A stretch of DNA of 64,000 nucleotides, from positions 68,342 to 132,341 of the forward strand of contig CAYVOK010000007.1 in NCBI GenBank assembly GCA_964453335.1, written 5' to 3'. Shown piece by piece: positions 16,702 through 24,799 of the stretch. The position numbers were made by a program, and so were the translations under genes. The notes below the pieces were generated by a model. The model was not told the origin of the DNA and did not search any database. It saw nothing but the letters and a program-made list of their open reading frames with translations. Numbering within the stretch: the first letter of the stretch is position 1; every line of letters begins with the position of its first letter. This stretch comes from VGBO01 sp964453335 (GTDB lineage: Bacteria > Actinomycetota > Acidimicrobiia > Acidimicrobiales > CAIXPF01).

Positions 16702-18194
16702 GGGGCCTGCTCGGCGCGATCCGCCGCAACGGACGTCGGCTGCTCGTCGCTGCCCTCGCCGGGCTCCTCCTCGCTGCGTCGCTGCCGCCGTGGGGGTGGT
16801 GGCCGCTCGCGTTCGCTGCCGTCGCCGTCCTCGACGTCGCACTGCACGGCACAGGACGGCGGGGCCGTCTCGCCGTGGGCTGGGTGGCCGGCATCACCTG
16901 GCTCGCGCCGTCGACCGTGTGGATGCTCGACTTCTCACCGCCCGGCTACGTCGCCGCCGCGTTCGTGCTCTCCGTCGCACCCGGTCTCGCGGCCGCCGCC
17001 CTCCCCGGTCGCGCACCGTGGCGCTGGGTCGCGCTCCCCGGTGCGCTCGCCGTCGCCGAGTTCGCCCGGTGGTCGTTCCCCTTCGGCGGCGTGCCGTTGT
17101 CGACCGTGCCGATGTCGCAGGCGGCGAGCCCGTTCGTCGTCGTCGCCCGACTCGGCGGCGGTGTGCTGCTCACCCTCGTGGTGGTCACCGGCGGCGTGGC
17201 GCTGCGGGCGGCCGCCCTGCGCCACCGTCGCGGCACCGCCGTCGCGCTCGCCGCCGTGGTCGTCGCGGTCGGTGTCGCCTCGCTCGTCCCGCGGGCGGGC
17301 ACGGTCGGCTCGCTCGACGTCGCGGTCGTGCAGGGCGGCGGACCGCAACGGACCCGGGCCGTCGACACCGACCCGGCGCTGCCGTACCGCCGTCACCTCG
17401 ACGCCACCGCGACGATCACCGGTCCGGTCGACCTGGTGCTGTGGCCGGAGAACGTCGTCACCGTCGACGGGTTCGTCGAGGACGCACCCGAAGGCGCCGA
17501 ACTCGCCGAACTCGCCCGACGCCTCGACACCACCCTCCTCCCCGGTGTCGTCGAAGGGTTCGACGACCACTTCCGCAACGCCAGCCTCGTATTCACCCCC
17601 GACGGCGCCGTCACCGACCGCTACGACAAGGTGCAGCGGGTGCCCTTCGGCGAGTACGTGCCGTTCCGCAGCGCCGTCGACCTGCTGTCGGGCGGTGCCG
17701 CGTCGACGTTCATCCCCCGCGACGCCCGGGCGGGCACCGGCCCCGCGCGCCTCGACACACCCGTGGGGCGCCTCGCGATCGTGATCTCGTGGGAGGTGTT
17801 CTTCGAACGCCGGGCCCGTGACGGCGTGGGTGACGGCGGCGAGGTGTTGCTGAACCCGACGAACGGTTCGTCGTACTGGCTGACGATCGTGCAGTCGCAG
17901 CAGGTCGCGTCGTCCCGGCTGCGGGCCGTGGAGTCGGACCGTTGGGTGCTGCAGGCGGCGCCGACGGGGTTCTCCGCCGTCGTCGACCCTGACGGCACCG
18001 TCGTCGACCGCACCGGCGTGTCGGAGACGCGGGTGCTGCGGCACACCGTCGACCGGCGGACGGGCACCAGCCCGGCGGTGCGCACCGGGCCGTGGCCGTG
18101 GCTCGTCGTCGCGGTCGGCCTCGTCGTCGGTGCGACGCTCGCCGACCGTCGGACGGCACGACCGGGTGCGGTCACACCTCGAGCAGGAGCGTGA
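16698..18194 (+). CDS. lnt: Apolipoprotein N-acyltransferase (Lnt) with serine at the catalytic cysteine position
   Basis: 498 residues: about six N-terminal transmembrane helices (SLPPWGWWPLAFAAVAVLDV onward), a nitrilase-fold periplasmic domain, and a C-terminal helix (WPWLVVAVGLVVGATLA). Lnt acylates the N-terminal cysteine of lipoproteins. Of the Glu-Lys-Cys triad, Glu251 (LWPENVV) and Lys311 (RYDKVQRVPFGEYVP) are present with spacing like E. coli 267/335/387, but the Cys position reads Ser364 (VISWEVFFE, TCG at 17787-17789). A serine nucleophile, a changed reaction or an inactive enzyme are possible. GTG 16698 overlaps the cgoX stop as GTGA. The 3' end overlaps dtd on the other strand by 23 bp. 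Confidence 0.88.
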   Translation: MRGLLGAIRRNGRRLLVAALAGLLLAASLPPWGWWPLAFAAVAVLDVALHGTGRRGRLAVGWVAGITWLAPSTVWMLDFSPPGYVAAAFVLSVAPGLAAAALPGRAPWRWVALPGALAVAEFARWSFPFGGVPLSTVPMSQAASPFVVVARLGGGVLLTLVVVTGGVALRAAALRHRRGTAVALAAVVVAVGVASLVPRAGTVGSLDVAVVQGGGPQRTRAVDTDPALPYRRHLDATATITGPVDLVLWPENVVTVDGFVEDAPEGAELAELARRLDTTLLPGVVEGFDDHFRNASLVFTPDGAVTDRYDKVQRVPFGEYVPFRSAVDLLSGGAASTFIPRDARAGTGPARLDTPVGRLAIVISWEVFFERRARDGVGDGGEVLLNPTNGSSYWLTIVQSQQVASSRLRAVESDRWVLQAAPTGFSAVVDPDGTVVDRTGVSETRVLRHTVDRRTGTSPAVRTGPWPWLVVAVGLVVGATLADRRTARPGAVTPRAGA

Positions 18195-18197
18195 CCG
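18169..18197. terminator. Hairpin spanning the overlapping lnt and dtd stops
   Basis: CGGTCAC (18169-18175) pairs with GTGACCG (18191-18197), 7 bp, with a possible inner CTC/GAG. The arms hold the dtd stop (TCA 18172-18174) and the lnt stop (TGA 18192-18194). Likely terminates both convergent transcripts. Confidence 0.4.
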
Positions 18198-18624
18198 GAC
18201 CGTCGTTGGTGAGTGCGACCTCCATGTGCGTCCGGAACCGTCCGGTCTCCACGGTCGCACCGAGCGCCCGGAGCTCGTCGACGACGAGGGACACGAGCGG
18301 TTCGGCGTGTTCCGGGCGGGCGGCGGCCACCCAGCTCGGGCGACGCCCGCGTTCGGTGTCCCCGTAGAGCGTGAACTGCGACACGACGAGCACCGCACCC
18401 CCCGTCTCACCGACCGACCGGTTCATCACCCCGTCGTCGTCGGCCATGACCCGCAGGTTCCACACCTTCGCGGCGAGCTTGCGGGCCTGATCCGGGCCGT
18501 CGTCGTGGGTGACCCCGACGAGCACGCAGAGACCCGGACCGATCCGCCCCGAGACGGTCCGGTCGCCGTCGTCGCCGACGACGGTCACCGACGCCGAGGT
18601 CACCCGTTGCACCAACGCCCGCAC
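18172..18624 (-). CDS. dtd: D-aminoacyl-tRNA deacylase (Dtd)
   Basis: 150 residues, typical length. It carries VQRVTSASVTV at the N-terminus, the signature SQFTLYGDTERGRRPSW, and the cross-subunit Gly-cisPro motif NDGPVTLLLE at the C-terminus. It hydrolyses D-amino acids (and Gly from tRNA-Ala) off tRNA in the cytosol. GTG 18624 gives the canonical VRALVQRV start and has a TACGAT -10 box 8 nt upstream. It converges on lnt with a 23-bp overlap. Confidence 0.95.
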   Translation of the reverse strand: MRALVQRVTSASVTVVGDDGDRTVSGRIGPGLCVLVGVTHDDGPDQARKLAAKVWNLRVMADDDGVMNRSVGETGGAVLVVSQFTLYGDTERGRRPSWVAAARPEHAEPLVSLVVDELRALGATVETGRFRTHMEVALTNDGPVTLLLEV

Positions 18625-18632
18625 GGCCCGGG

Positions 18633-18638
18633 ATCGTA
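18633..18638 (-). promoter_or_regulatory. -10 box TACGAT, leaderless start of dtd
   Basis: TACGAT on the minus strand ends 8 nt before GTG 18624; a close match to TANNNT with no ribosome-binding site. Confidence 0.5.
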
Positions 18639-18678
18639 GGGCGGCGCCGGGCCACGCCTTGCGTCGGAGGGGACCACC

Positions 18679-19995
18679 GTGAACAGTGGTCCGGTGCCGA
18701 GCCCCCCTCCCCGCCCGGACGTCCTCGCGGACGACACCCCGCTGCGGATCGCCTACCTGAGCTACCGGGGCAAGCCGCACGTCGGCGGCCAGGGTGTGTA
18801 CACACGGCACCTCACGAAGGCGCTCGTCGACCTCGGCCACGACGTCGAGGTGCTCGGCGGCCAGCCGTACCCGCTGCTCGACGACCGGGTGCGGCTCACC
18901 CGACTGCCGAGCCTCGACATCTACAACGACCACCATCCGATGCGGATGCCGGGCTGGTGGGAACTGCGCGACTGGATCGACGGTGTCGAGGTCGCCGTGT
19001 TCATGTCCGGCTCGTTCCCCGAACCGCTGTCGTTCTCGTTGCGGGCGTGGCGGCACCTCCGGGAGCGGGTCGGCGAGTTCGACGTCGTCCACGACAACCA
19101 GTGCCTCGGCTACGGCCTCCTCGGGATCGCCCGGGCGGGTCTGCCGATCGTCGCGACCGTGCACCACCCGATCACCGTCGACCGACGTCTCGAGATGGAA
19201 CACGCCCGCAACCGGCGGGAACGTTGGGCGAAGGCCCGGTGGCACGGGTTCACCCGGATGCAGGTGCGGGTCGCACGGCGGATGCCGCGCATCATCACCG
19301 TGTCGGAGAACTCCCACCGGGACATCTGCGCCGAGTTCGGCGTCCGACCGGAACGGATGGCCACGATCCCCGTCGGCGTCGACGTCGACCTGTTCGGCCC
19401 ACGACCCGGCGTCGCCGTGGTGCCCGGCCGGATCGTGACGACCGCGTCGGCGGACGTCGCGCTCAAGGGGCAGCGGTACCTGCTCGAGGCACTCGCCGTG
19501 CTGCGGGCCGAGCGCCCCGACACGCACCTCGTCGTCATCGGACGACGCAAGGAGGGCGGCGAGTCCGCCCGCACCATCGACCGGCTCGGCCTCGGGGATG
19601 CGGTCACGTTCGTGTCCGGCGTCGACGACGACGCGATCGTCGACCTGTACGCGTCCGCCGAGGTGGCGTGCGTCCCGTCGCTGTATGAAGGGTTCTCCCT
19701 CCCTGCGATCGAGGCACAGGCGTGCGGTGTGCCGCTCGTGACCACCGACGGCGGCGCCCTCCCGGAAGTGGTCGGCCCCGACGGGGAGACGGCGTTCGTC
19801 GTCGCCGCCGGTGACGTCGACGCGCTCGTCGGCGGCCTGCGCAGCGTGCTCGGTCGGGGTGTGGCGCTGCGCGCCGGTGTCGGTGCGGCCGGACGGCGCC
19901 GTGTGGTGGAGAACTGGAGCTGGCGGATCATGGCGCAGCGGACCGTCGAGGAGTACCGCCGCACCATCGCGCTCTCGCAGGGCCGCTCGTGCTGA
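18679..19995 (+). CDS. Family 4 (GT-B) glycosyltransferase
   Basis: 438 residues. The N-terminal Rossmann domain starts IAYLSYRGKPHVGGQGVYTRHLTKALVDLGHDVEVL, with the glycine-rich donor/acceptor loop GGQGVY. The C-terminal domain carries the EX7E motif of retaining GT-B enzymes in LYEGFSLPAIEAQACGVPLVTTDGGALPEVVG. It would transfer a sugar from a nucleotide donor to an unknown acceptor, probably a membrane lipid or polysaccharide. GTG 18679 has a GGAGGGGA Shine-Dalgarno, so it is leadered. It overlaps the next gene by 7 nt and forms a three-gene unit with a methyltransferase and an alpha-toroid protein; I recall similar trios in other actinobacteria. Confidence 0.88.
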   Translation: MNSGPVPSPPPRPDVLADDTPLRIAYLSYRGKPHVGGQGVYTRHLTKALVDLGHDVEVLGGQPYPLLDDRVRLTRLPSLDIYNDHHPMRMPGWWELRDWIDGVEVAVFMSGSFPEPLSFSLRAWRHLRERVGEFDVVHDNQCLGYGLLGIARAGLPIVATVHHPITVDRRLEMEHARNRRERWAKARWHGFTRMQVRVARRMPRIITVSENSHRDICAEFGVRPERMATIPVGVDVDLFGPRPGVAVVPGRIVTTASADVALKGQRYLLEALAVLRAERPDTHLVVIGRRKEGGESARTIDRLGLGDAVTFVSGVDDDAIVDLYASAEVACVPSLYEGFSLPAIEAQACGVPLVTTDGGALPEVVGPDGETAFVVAAGDVDALVGGLRSVLGRGVALRAGVGAAGRRRVVENWSWRIMAQRTVEEYRRTIALSQGRSC

Positions 19996-20723
19996 CCGTC
20001 GACTATCGCCGCCTCGGCCTCGATGCCGGCGACCGGCTCCTCGACATCGGCGCCGGCCTCGGCCGGCACGCCTTCGAGGCGTTCCGCCGGGGTGCGGAGG
20101 TGGTCGCCGTCGACCTGCGTCGCGACGACCTCGACGCCTGCCGGGCGACGTTCGCCGCGATGGCCGAGGCGGGCGAGTCGCTCCCCGGCGCGCACGCCGG
20201 TGCCGTCTGCGGGTCGGTCACCGACCTCCCCTTCGCGGACGGGGTGTTCGACCGGGTGATCGCGTCGGAGATCCTCGAGCACGTCCCGGACGACGTGGCC
20301 GCGCTCGCCGAGCTCGCCCGGGTCGTGCGCCCGGGCGGCACGATCGCGGTCACCGTGCCCGCATGGCTCGCCGAAGCCGTCTGCTGGCGCCTCTCGGAGG
20401 ACTACCACGCCCCCGCTGCGGTCGGCGGGCACGTGCGCATCTACACGCGCACCGTCCTCGAGACCCGCCTGCGCGGGGCGGGGTTCCGTCCCCTCGGCGT
20501 CGGCCGCGCCCATGCGTTGCACACCCCGTACTGGTGGCTGCGGTGCGCGGTCGGCATCGACGACGACACCAACCGGCTCGTGCGGGCGTACCACCGGGTG
20601 CTCGTGTGGGACATCGTCCGGAACCCGTTGCCGACCCGGATCGCCGAGGCACTGCTCCGCCCGTTCGTCCCGAAGAGCCTGGTGCTCTATGCCGTGAGGG
20701 AACACGCCCGTGTGGCTGCGTGA
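19989..20723 (+). CDS. Class I SAM-dependent methyltransferase
   Basis: 244 residues. SAM motif I is LLDIGAGLGRHAFEAFRRGAEVVAVD. The acidic ribose-binding residue ends VVAVD, VTDLPFADGVFDRVIASEILEHVPDD covers motifs II-III, and LARVVRPGGTIAVTVP is motif IV. The C-terminal part (YHAPAAVGGHVRIYTRTVLETRLRGAGF) resembles small-molecule or lipid methyltransferases of the Methyltransf_11 family. The substrate is unknown. GTG 19989 overlaps the glycosyltransferase stop by 7 nt and its own end overlaps the next gene by 14 nt, so the three products are probably made together. Confidence 0.87.
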   Translation: MLTVDYRRLGLDAGDRLLDIGAGLGRHAFEAFRRGAEVVAVDLRRDDLDACRATFAAMAEAGESLPGAHAGAVCGSVTDLPFADGVFDRVIASEILEHVPDDVAALAELARVVRPGGTIAVTVPAWLAEAVCWRLSEDYHAPAAVGGHVRIYTRTVLETRLRGAGFRPLGVGRAHALHTPYWWLRCAVGIDDDTNRLVRAYHRVLVWDIVRNPLPTRIAEALLRPFVPKSLVLYAVREHARVAA

Positions 20724-21753
20724 CGTCGACGACGTCGTCACCGCCGCCGAACTGCGCCGCACCGTCGACGGGATCGCCGCCTGGCAGCTCGGGGACGGCA
20801 TGATCCCGTGGTTCCCCGGTGGGCACGCCGACCCGTGGAACCACACCGAAGCCGCGATGGCCCTCACCGTCGGCGGACGCGTCGACGACGCGGTCCGGGC
20901 CTTCGCCTGGCTCGAGGCCCGTCAACGTCCGGACGGGTCCTGGCACCGCTACTACCTCGCCGACCGGGTCGAGGAGGACAAGGCGGATGCGAACTGTTGC
21001 GCCTACCCGGCGACGGGTGTCCGCCACCTGACCGTCTGCACCGGCGACGTCCGCCACGCCGAACGGTTCTGGCCGATGATCGACCGGGCGATCGGGTTCG
21101 TGCTCGGCCTGCAGACCGGACGCGGCGAGATCCTGTGGGCCCGGCACGGCGACGGGACGGCGTGGCCGTTCGCGCTGCTGACCGGATCGTCGAGCATCGC
21201 CCGCAGCATCGGTGACGCCCTCGCGCTCGCCGAGCTCGTCGGGGAGGAACGACCGCACTGGCGTGCCGCGCTCGGCCGCCTCACCACGACGATCCGCACC
21301 GCCGAGGACGAGGCGTTCGCGCCGAAGCACCGGTGGGCGATGGACTGGTACTACCCGGTGCTCGCCGGTGTCGTCACCGGCACCGCAGGACGCGAACGGC
21401 TCGAGGGTCGGCGCGCCACGTTCGTCCTCGACGGGCACGGGGTGCGGTGCGTGCACGACCAGCCGTGGGTGACCGCGGCGGAGACCTGCGAGTGCGCGCT
21501 CGCACATCTCGCCGTCGGCGACCGGGCGCGGGCACTCGACCTGTTCCGGTGGGCCGGCGCACACCGGGAACCCTCGACCGGCCGCTACTGGACCGGTCTC
21601 GTGCACCCCGGGGCGATCACGTTCCCCGACGGGGAGACCTCCACCTACACGGCGGCGGCGGTCGTGCTCGCCGCCGACGGGCTGACCGGTGGGAGCCCGG
21701 GCTGTCGCCTGCTCGTCGACCCCGTCGACGACGGCGTCACGGCCGAGGGGTGA
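20710..21753 (+). CDS. Alpha-toroid (prenyltransferase/squalene-cyclase-like) protein of unknown role
   Basis: 347 residues. QRPDGSWHRYY matches a QW-like repeat, and regularly spaced helices with W/F-rich turns (DGMIPWFPGGHADPWNHTEAAMAL, WAMDWYYPVLAG) suggest an (alpha/alpha)6 barrel as in glycoside hydrolases or terpenoid-cyclase-like proteins; databases tend to call such proteins prenyltransferase. No DxDD cyclase motif is visible, so catalysis is uncertain. It is the third gene of the glycosyltransferase-methyltransferase unit (14-nt overlap upstream), which suggests a role in making or trimming the same glycoconjugate. Its 3' end overlaps the convergent methyltransferase by 17 bp. Confidence 0.7.
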   Translation: MWLRDVDDVVTAAELRRTVDGIAAWQLGDGMIPWFPGGHADPWNHTEAAMALTVGGRVDDAVRAFAWLEARQRPDGSWHRYYLADRVEEDKADANCCAYPATGVRHLTVCTGDVRHAERFWPMIDRAIGFVLGLQTGRGEILWARHGDGTAWPFALLTGSSSIARSIGDALALAELVGEERPHWRAALGRLTTTIRTAEDEAFAPKHRWAMDWYYPVLAGVVTGTAGRERLEGRRATFVLDGHGVRCVHDQPWVTAAETCECALAHLAVGDRARALDLFRWAGAHREPSTGRYWTGLVHPGAITFPDGETSTYTAAAVVLAADGLTGGSPGCRLLVDPVDDGVTAEG

Positions 21754-22411
21754 ACCCGACCGGCCGGTCGAGCCGTTCGAGCACCCGCAGCGAACCGCAC
21801 GCTGCGATCTCGACGAACGCACCCGATGCGATCGCCCGGCACCAGATCTCATACGGCGGTCGCCCGCCGTCGGCAGGGTCGGGGAAGACGTCGTGGACGG
21901 CGAGCCGTCCGCCGGGGGCGACCTTCGGTGCCCAGTGCTCGTAGTCGTCGTGCGCCGGTCCGCTGCCGTGCCCGCCGTCGACGAACAGGAACGCGAGCGG
22001 CGTCGACCAGTACCGGGCGACCGTCACCGACGCACCGACGACGGCGACGACGCTGTCCTCGAGTCCGGCGGCGCCGACGGTGCGACGGAACGTCGGCAGG
22101 GTGTCGATGCGCCCGGTCGCCGGGTCGACGAGGTCGGGCTCGTGCCATTCCCAGCCGGGCTGGTTCTCCTCCGACCCGTGATGGTGGTCGACGCAGAACA
22201 GCACGGTGCCCCGTGCGCGTGCCGCCGCACCGAGGAACACCGCGGATCGCCCGCAGTAGCTGCCGATCTCGAGGAACGGGCCGGTCACCGTCACCGGTAC
22301 GCCGACCGCCGCCGCGTGGAGGGCGAGACCCTCCTCGGTGGGGAGGAACCCGCGTGCGGCCTCGGCCGCGGCGCGCAGGTCGGCCCGCATGACAGGGGCC
22401 GGGTCGCTCAC
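21737..22411 (-). CDS. Class I methyltransferase of the Methyltransf_24 / cephalosporin hydroxylase-like type
   Basis: 224 residues. Motif I FLEIGSYCGRSAVFLGAAARARGTVLFCVDHH, an acidic ribose ligand in VDHH, LAFLFVDGGHGSGPAHDDYEHW, and VAPGGRLAVHDVFPDP are the features of the methyltransferase family that includes CmcI-like proteins. The HxGxGxxxDD segment could bind a metal. The substrate is unknown. GTG 22411 overlaps the stop of the nitroreductase gene as GTGA, so it is the second gene of a two-gene operon. Confidence 0.8.
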   Translation of the reverse strand: MSDPAPVMRADLRAAAEAARGFLPTEEGLALHAAAVGVPVTVTGPFLEIGSYCGRSAVFLGAAARARGTVLFCVDHHHGSEENQPGWEWHEPDLVDPATGRIDTLPTFRRTVGAAGLEDSVVAVVGASVTVARYWSTPLAFLFVDGGHGSGPAHDDYEHWAPKVAPGGRLAVHDVFPDPADGGRPPYEIWCRAIASGAFVEIAACGSLRVLERLDRPVGFTPRP

Positions 22412-23061
22412 CAGGTGTCGACGTGCATGATCGACTCCGGCGCCGGACGGGTCGCCGGCTTGAAGTCGGTGCCCTTCGTGAACGCGACCGGGGTCAACAG
22501 CACCTGCGTCACCTTGTCGTAGGGGATGCCCACGACGTCGGCAGCCTCCTGCTCGTGCATCAGGTGCAACGTCGTCCAGCAGGTGCCGAGCCCACGGGCC
22601 CGGGCGGCGAGCATGAACGACCAGGCGGCCGGGATGATGCTGCCGAGCGTCCCCGCAGCGGTCGACACGTGCGTGATCCGACCTTCGACACAGGGGATGA
22701 CGAGCACCGGCGCCCGGCCCATCGTCTCGGCGAGGTAGTCGGCCGACGCGCCGACGCGCTCCTGCTGCGCGTCCCGGGTCGCGTCACCCGTGCGGATCGC
22801 CCCGGCGTACATCGGCGAGGTCCGGTAGGTCTCGAACGCCTTCGCGTAGATCGCGCCGAGCGCCTCCTTCTTCTTCGTGTCGGTGACGACGACGAAGTGC
22901 CAGCGCTGGGTGTTGGACCCGGTCGGCGCCTGCTGTGCGATCGCGACGCACTCGGTGATCAGGTCGAGCGGAACCGGCCGTTCGAGGTCGAGACGCTTGC
23001 GGACGGCACGGGTCGTGGAGAGCACCTCGTCGGCGCTGAGCGGGAGCAGATGGTCGGCCAT
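22408..23061 (-). CDS. Nitroreductase-family FMN oxidoreductase
   Basis: 217 residues. STTRAVRKRLDLERPVP is the typical N-terminus with basic FMN-phosphate ligands, APTGSNTQRWHFVVV the first FMN segment, and ARARGLGTCWTTLHLMHEQEAADVVGIP the C-terminal one. Members reduce nitroaromatics, quinones, enones or similar compounds with NAD(P)H; specificity cannot be read here. ATG 23061 has a TACCGT -10 box 7 nt upstream. It is coupled to the downstream methyltransferase by a GTGA overlap. Confidence 0.88.
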   Translation of the reverse strand: MADHLLPLSADEVLSTTRAVRKRLDLERPVPLDLITECVAIAQQAPTGSNTQRWHFVVVTDTKKKEALGAIYAKAFETYRTSPMYAGAIRTGDATRDAQQERVGASADYLAETMGRAPVLVIPCVEGRITHVSTAAGTLGSIIPAAWSFMLAARARGLGTCWTTLHLMHEQEAADVVGIPYDKVTQVLLTPVAFTKGTDFKPATRPAPESIMHVDTW

Positions 23062-23068
23062 GCGCCGG

Positions 23069-23074
23069 ACGGTA
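23069..23074 (-). promoter_or_regulatory. -10 box TACCGT, leaderless start of the nitroreductase operon
   Basis: TACCGT on the minus strand ends 7 nt before ATG 23061; no Shine-Dalgarno between. Confidence 0.45.
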
Positions 23075-23103
23075 GCGGATGGCGTCCGACGGGGCGGTGG
23101 TGT

Positions 23104-23547
23104 TCAGTGCGCGACGAGGGTGTTGCGACGCCGGTAGATGATCCGGTCGAGCAGTACGTACTTGAGCACCCATACGCCGAACCACGCCGAGAGGCTGGCG
23201 ACGTTCACGGCGACCCGGACGTCGGTGACCGCACCGGCGACCTCGACGGCGACCGTCGACGCGACCGTCCCCAACAGGGTGAGTCCGAGGAACGGCAGCA
23301 TTTCACCGGTCAGGTCGTGGCTGCCGGTCGTCTCCCAGACGAACCGGCGGCTGATCAGGTACGCCGGCCCGAGTCCGAGCACGACGGCGATCACGTTCGC
23401 GAGACCCGGGCGTTCGACCCAGAGGTGCACGACGAACAGCACGATCTGCCCGAAGAGCACGTTCCACCCCGAGACGAGGCAGTACCGGAAGAAGCGCCGC
23501 CCCTGTTCGGAACGCAACAGGAGCCGCAGCGGGGGGAGCGAGGCCAT
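23104..23547 (-). CDS. GtrA-family small membrane protein
   Basis: 147 residues with four predicted transmembrane helices: residues about 20-42 (YCLVSGWNVLFGQIVLFVVH), 50-66, 84-104 and 112-130. The FxRYxLVxGxNxLxG pattern near the N-terminus and the RRFVWET turn after helix 2 are diagnostic of GtrA. GtrA proteins are thought to flip or present polyprenyl-linked sugars across the membrane, which would fit the glycosyltransferase genes 3 kb away; the link is inference. ATG 23547 has a TAGCCT box 9 nt upstream. Confidence 0.87.
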   Translation of the reverse strand: MASLPPLRLLLRSEQGRRFFRYCLVSGWNVLFGQIVLFVVHLWVERPGLANVIAVVLGLGPAYLISRRFVWETTGSHDLTGEMLPFLGLTLLGTVASTVAVEVAGAVTDVRVAVNVASLSAWFGVWVLKYVLLDRIIYRRRNTLVAH

Positions 23548-23556
23548 GCCGGACCG

Positions 23557-23562
23557 AGGCTA
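23557..23562 (-). promoter_or_regulatory. -10 box TAGCCT, leaderless start of the gtrA-like gene
   Basis: TAGCCT on the minus strand ends 9 nt before ATG 23547, the longest spacer in the set. Confidence 0.35.
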
Positions 23563-23597
23563 CCGGCCCGGGACGGACCGCTCGTGGCAGTTGCGGC

Positions 23598-24404
23598 TCA
23601 GCGCCCGGTGTAGCGCGCGGGTCGCTTCTCGAGGAACGACTTCACGCCCTCACGGTGGTCCTCGGTGAGGAAGAGACGACCGAGGGTCGACGACACCCAC
23701 TCGCCGAGGTCGTCCCAGTCGGGGTCGAGCGCCTTGCGCATGCCGCGCTTGATCGCCTGCACTGCGAGCGGCGGGTTCGCGGCGATCCGACCGGCGAGGT
23801 CGAGCGCGGTCGGCAACAGGTCGTCGTGGGGGACGACCCGGCCGACGAGACCGATGCGGGCGGCCTCCTCGGCGTCGACGATCGCGCCGGTGAAGAGCAG
23901 CTCCGCCGCCTTCTCCCGCCCGACGACCGAGGCGAGTCGGCCGATGCCCGGCACGTCGGTGCACAGCCCCCGCAGCACGAACAGTTCACCGAACTTCGCC
24001 CGCTCCGACGCGACCCGCAGGTCGCACATGAGCGCGAGCTCCATGCCCCATCCGACGGCTGCGCCGTTCACCGCGGCGACGATCGGCAGGTCGGTGTGCA
24101 GGAGGGCGTCGGCCGTCGGGGTGAGGCGCGGCACACGCGGGCCGGTCACCGACGCCGGCGGCTTGTCACCGCCGCCCATCACCTGCTTGACGTCGTCGCC
24201 GGAGCAGAACGCGGTCCCGTTGCCCGTGACGACGAGACACCGCACGTCGGACCGGTCGCCGGTGCCGCTCGTGCGGACGGCGTCCTCGAGCTCGGCATAG
24301 GTGGTCCAGGTCAACGCGTTGCGGGCCTCGGGGCGGTCGATCGTGACGACCGCCACGTTGCCCTCGATCCGGTAGTCGATCTCGGTGTAGCCGCCACCCG
24401 CCAT
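23598..24404 (-). CDS. Enoyl-CoA hydratase/isomerase family protein, atypical active site
   Basis: 268 residues, crotonase fold with oxyanion strands GNGTAFCSGDDVK and AAVNGAAVGWGMELALMCDLRVASERAKFG. The first catalytic glutamate of crotonase is kept (GMELA), but the second (normally GxPEI) reads FGELFVLRG, leaving Phe at the Glu position. An Asp in CTDVPGIGRL could act instead. Isomerase, thioesterase-like or carboxymethylation chemistry are all possible, so the precise reaction is open. ATG 24404 is preferred over an upstream GTG (24425) because a G-rich run GGGGGTACGGGG precedes it and the family N-terminus (YTEIDYRIEGNVAVVTIDRPE) follows. Confidence 0.83.
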   Translation of the reverse strand: MAGGGYTEIDYRIEGNVAVVTIDRPEARNALTWTTYAELEDAVRTSGTGDRSDVRCLVVTGNGTAFCSGDDVKQVMGGGDKPPASVTGPRVPRLTPTADALLHTDLPIVAAVNGAAVGWGMELALMCDLRVASERAKFGELFVLRGLCTDVPGIGRLASVVGREKAAELLFTGAIVDAEEAARIGLVGRVVPHDDLLPTALDLAGRIAANPPLAVQAIKRGMRKALDPDWDDLGEWVSSTLGRLFLTEDHREGVKSFLEKRPARYTGR

Positions 24405-24536
24405 GTCCCCGTACCCCCGGTGCACGTTGCGACCCTCCGGCCGTGCGGCGCATCGTAGGCCGACGGCCGGTTGTCGGTCCGGCGGGTGCGCCGCGGTACA
24501 GTCGGGCCATCTGCTGCGATGTGAAGGAGGTCACTG

Positions 24537-24785
24537 ATGCCGACCAAGGCCGGTGAGCGCTTGAAGTTCGAGTCCGGGACCGCGGAAGTGGTGGTCACCA
24601 AGGGTGGCGACGGCACCATCGAGTACGACGCGGCGGGCGCCGGCCAGCTGCAGGTCGGCAAGCGGTACACCGACGAGGCGTCGGGTATCGAGGTGCTCGT
24701 CACCAAGGCCGGTGCGGGCTGCCTGAAGGTCGGCGGCGCAGAGATGGCGCAGGTCCAGCCGAAGCAGACCAAGTCGGCGGACTGA
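24537..24785 (+). CDS. Small two-repeat protein of unknown function
   Basis: 82 residues. It is built of two similar halves: AGERLKFESGTAEVVVTKGG (about 5-24) and VGKRYTDEASGIEVLVTKAG (about 40-59), the second followed by CLKVGGAEMA. The pattern G-[EK]-R-[LY]-x(4)-[ST]-G-x-E-V-x-V-T-K recalls the small rubredoxin/desulfoferrodoxin-N-like ribbons, which bind metal through cysteines at the positions here occupied by Glu, Ser, Ala or Gly; only one Cys remains. So this looks like a duplicated ribbon that has lost its metal site. A strong Shine-Dalgarno GAAGGAGG (24523-24530) and a -10-like TACAGT (24497-24502) precede ATG 24537, so unlike its neighbours it has a leader. Function unknown. Confidence 0.7.
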   Translation: MPTKAGERLKFESGTAEVVVTKGGDGTIEYDAAGAGQLQVGKRYTDEASGIEVLVTKAGAGCLKVGGAEMAQVQPKQTKSAD

Positions 24786-24799
24786 TCGCCCGAGCCGTC

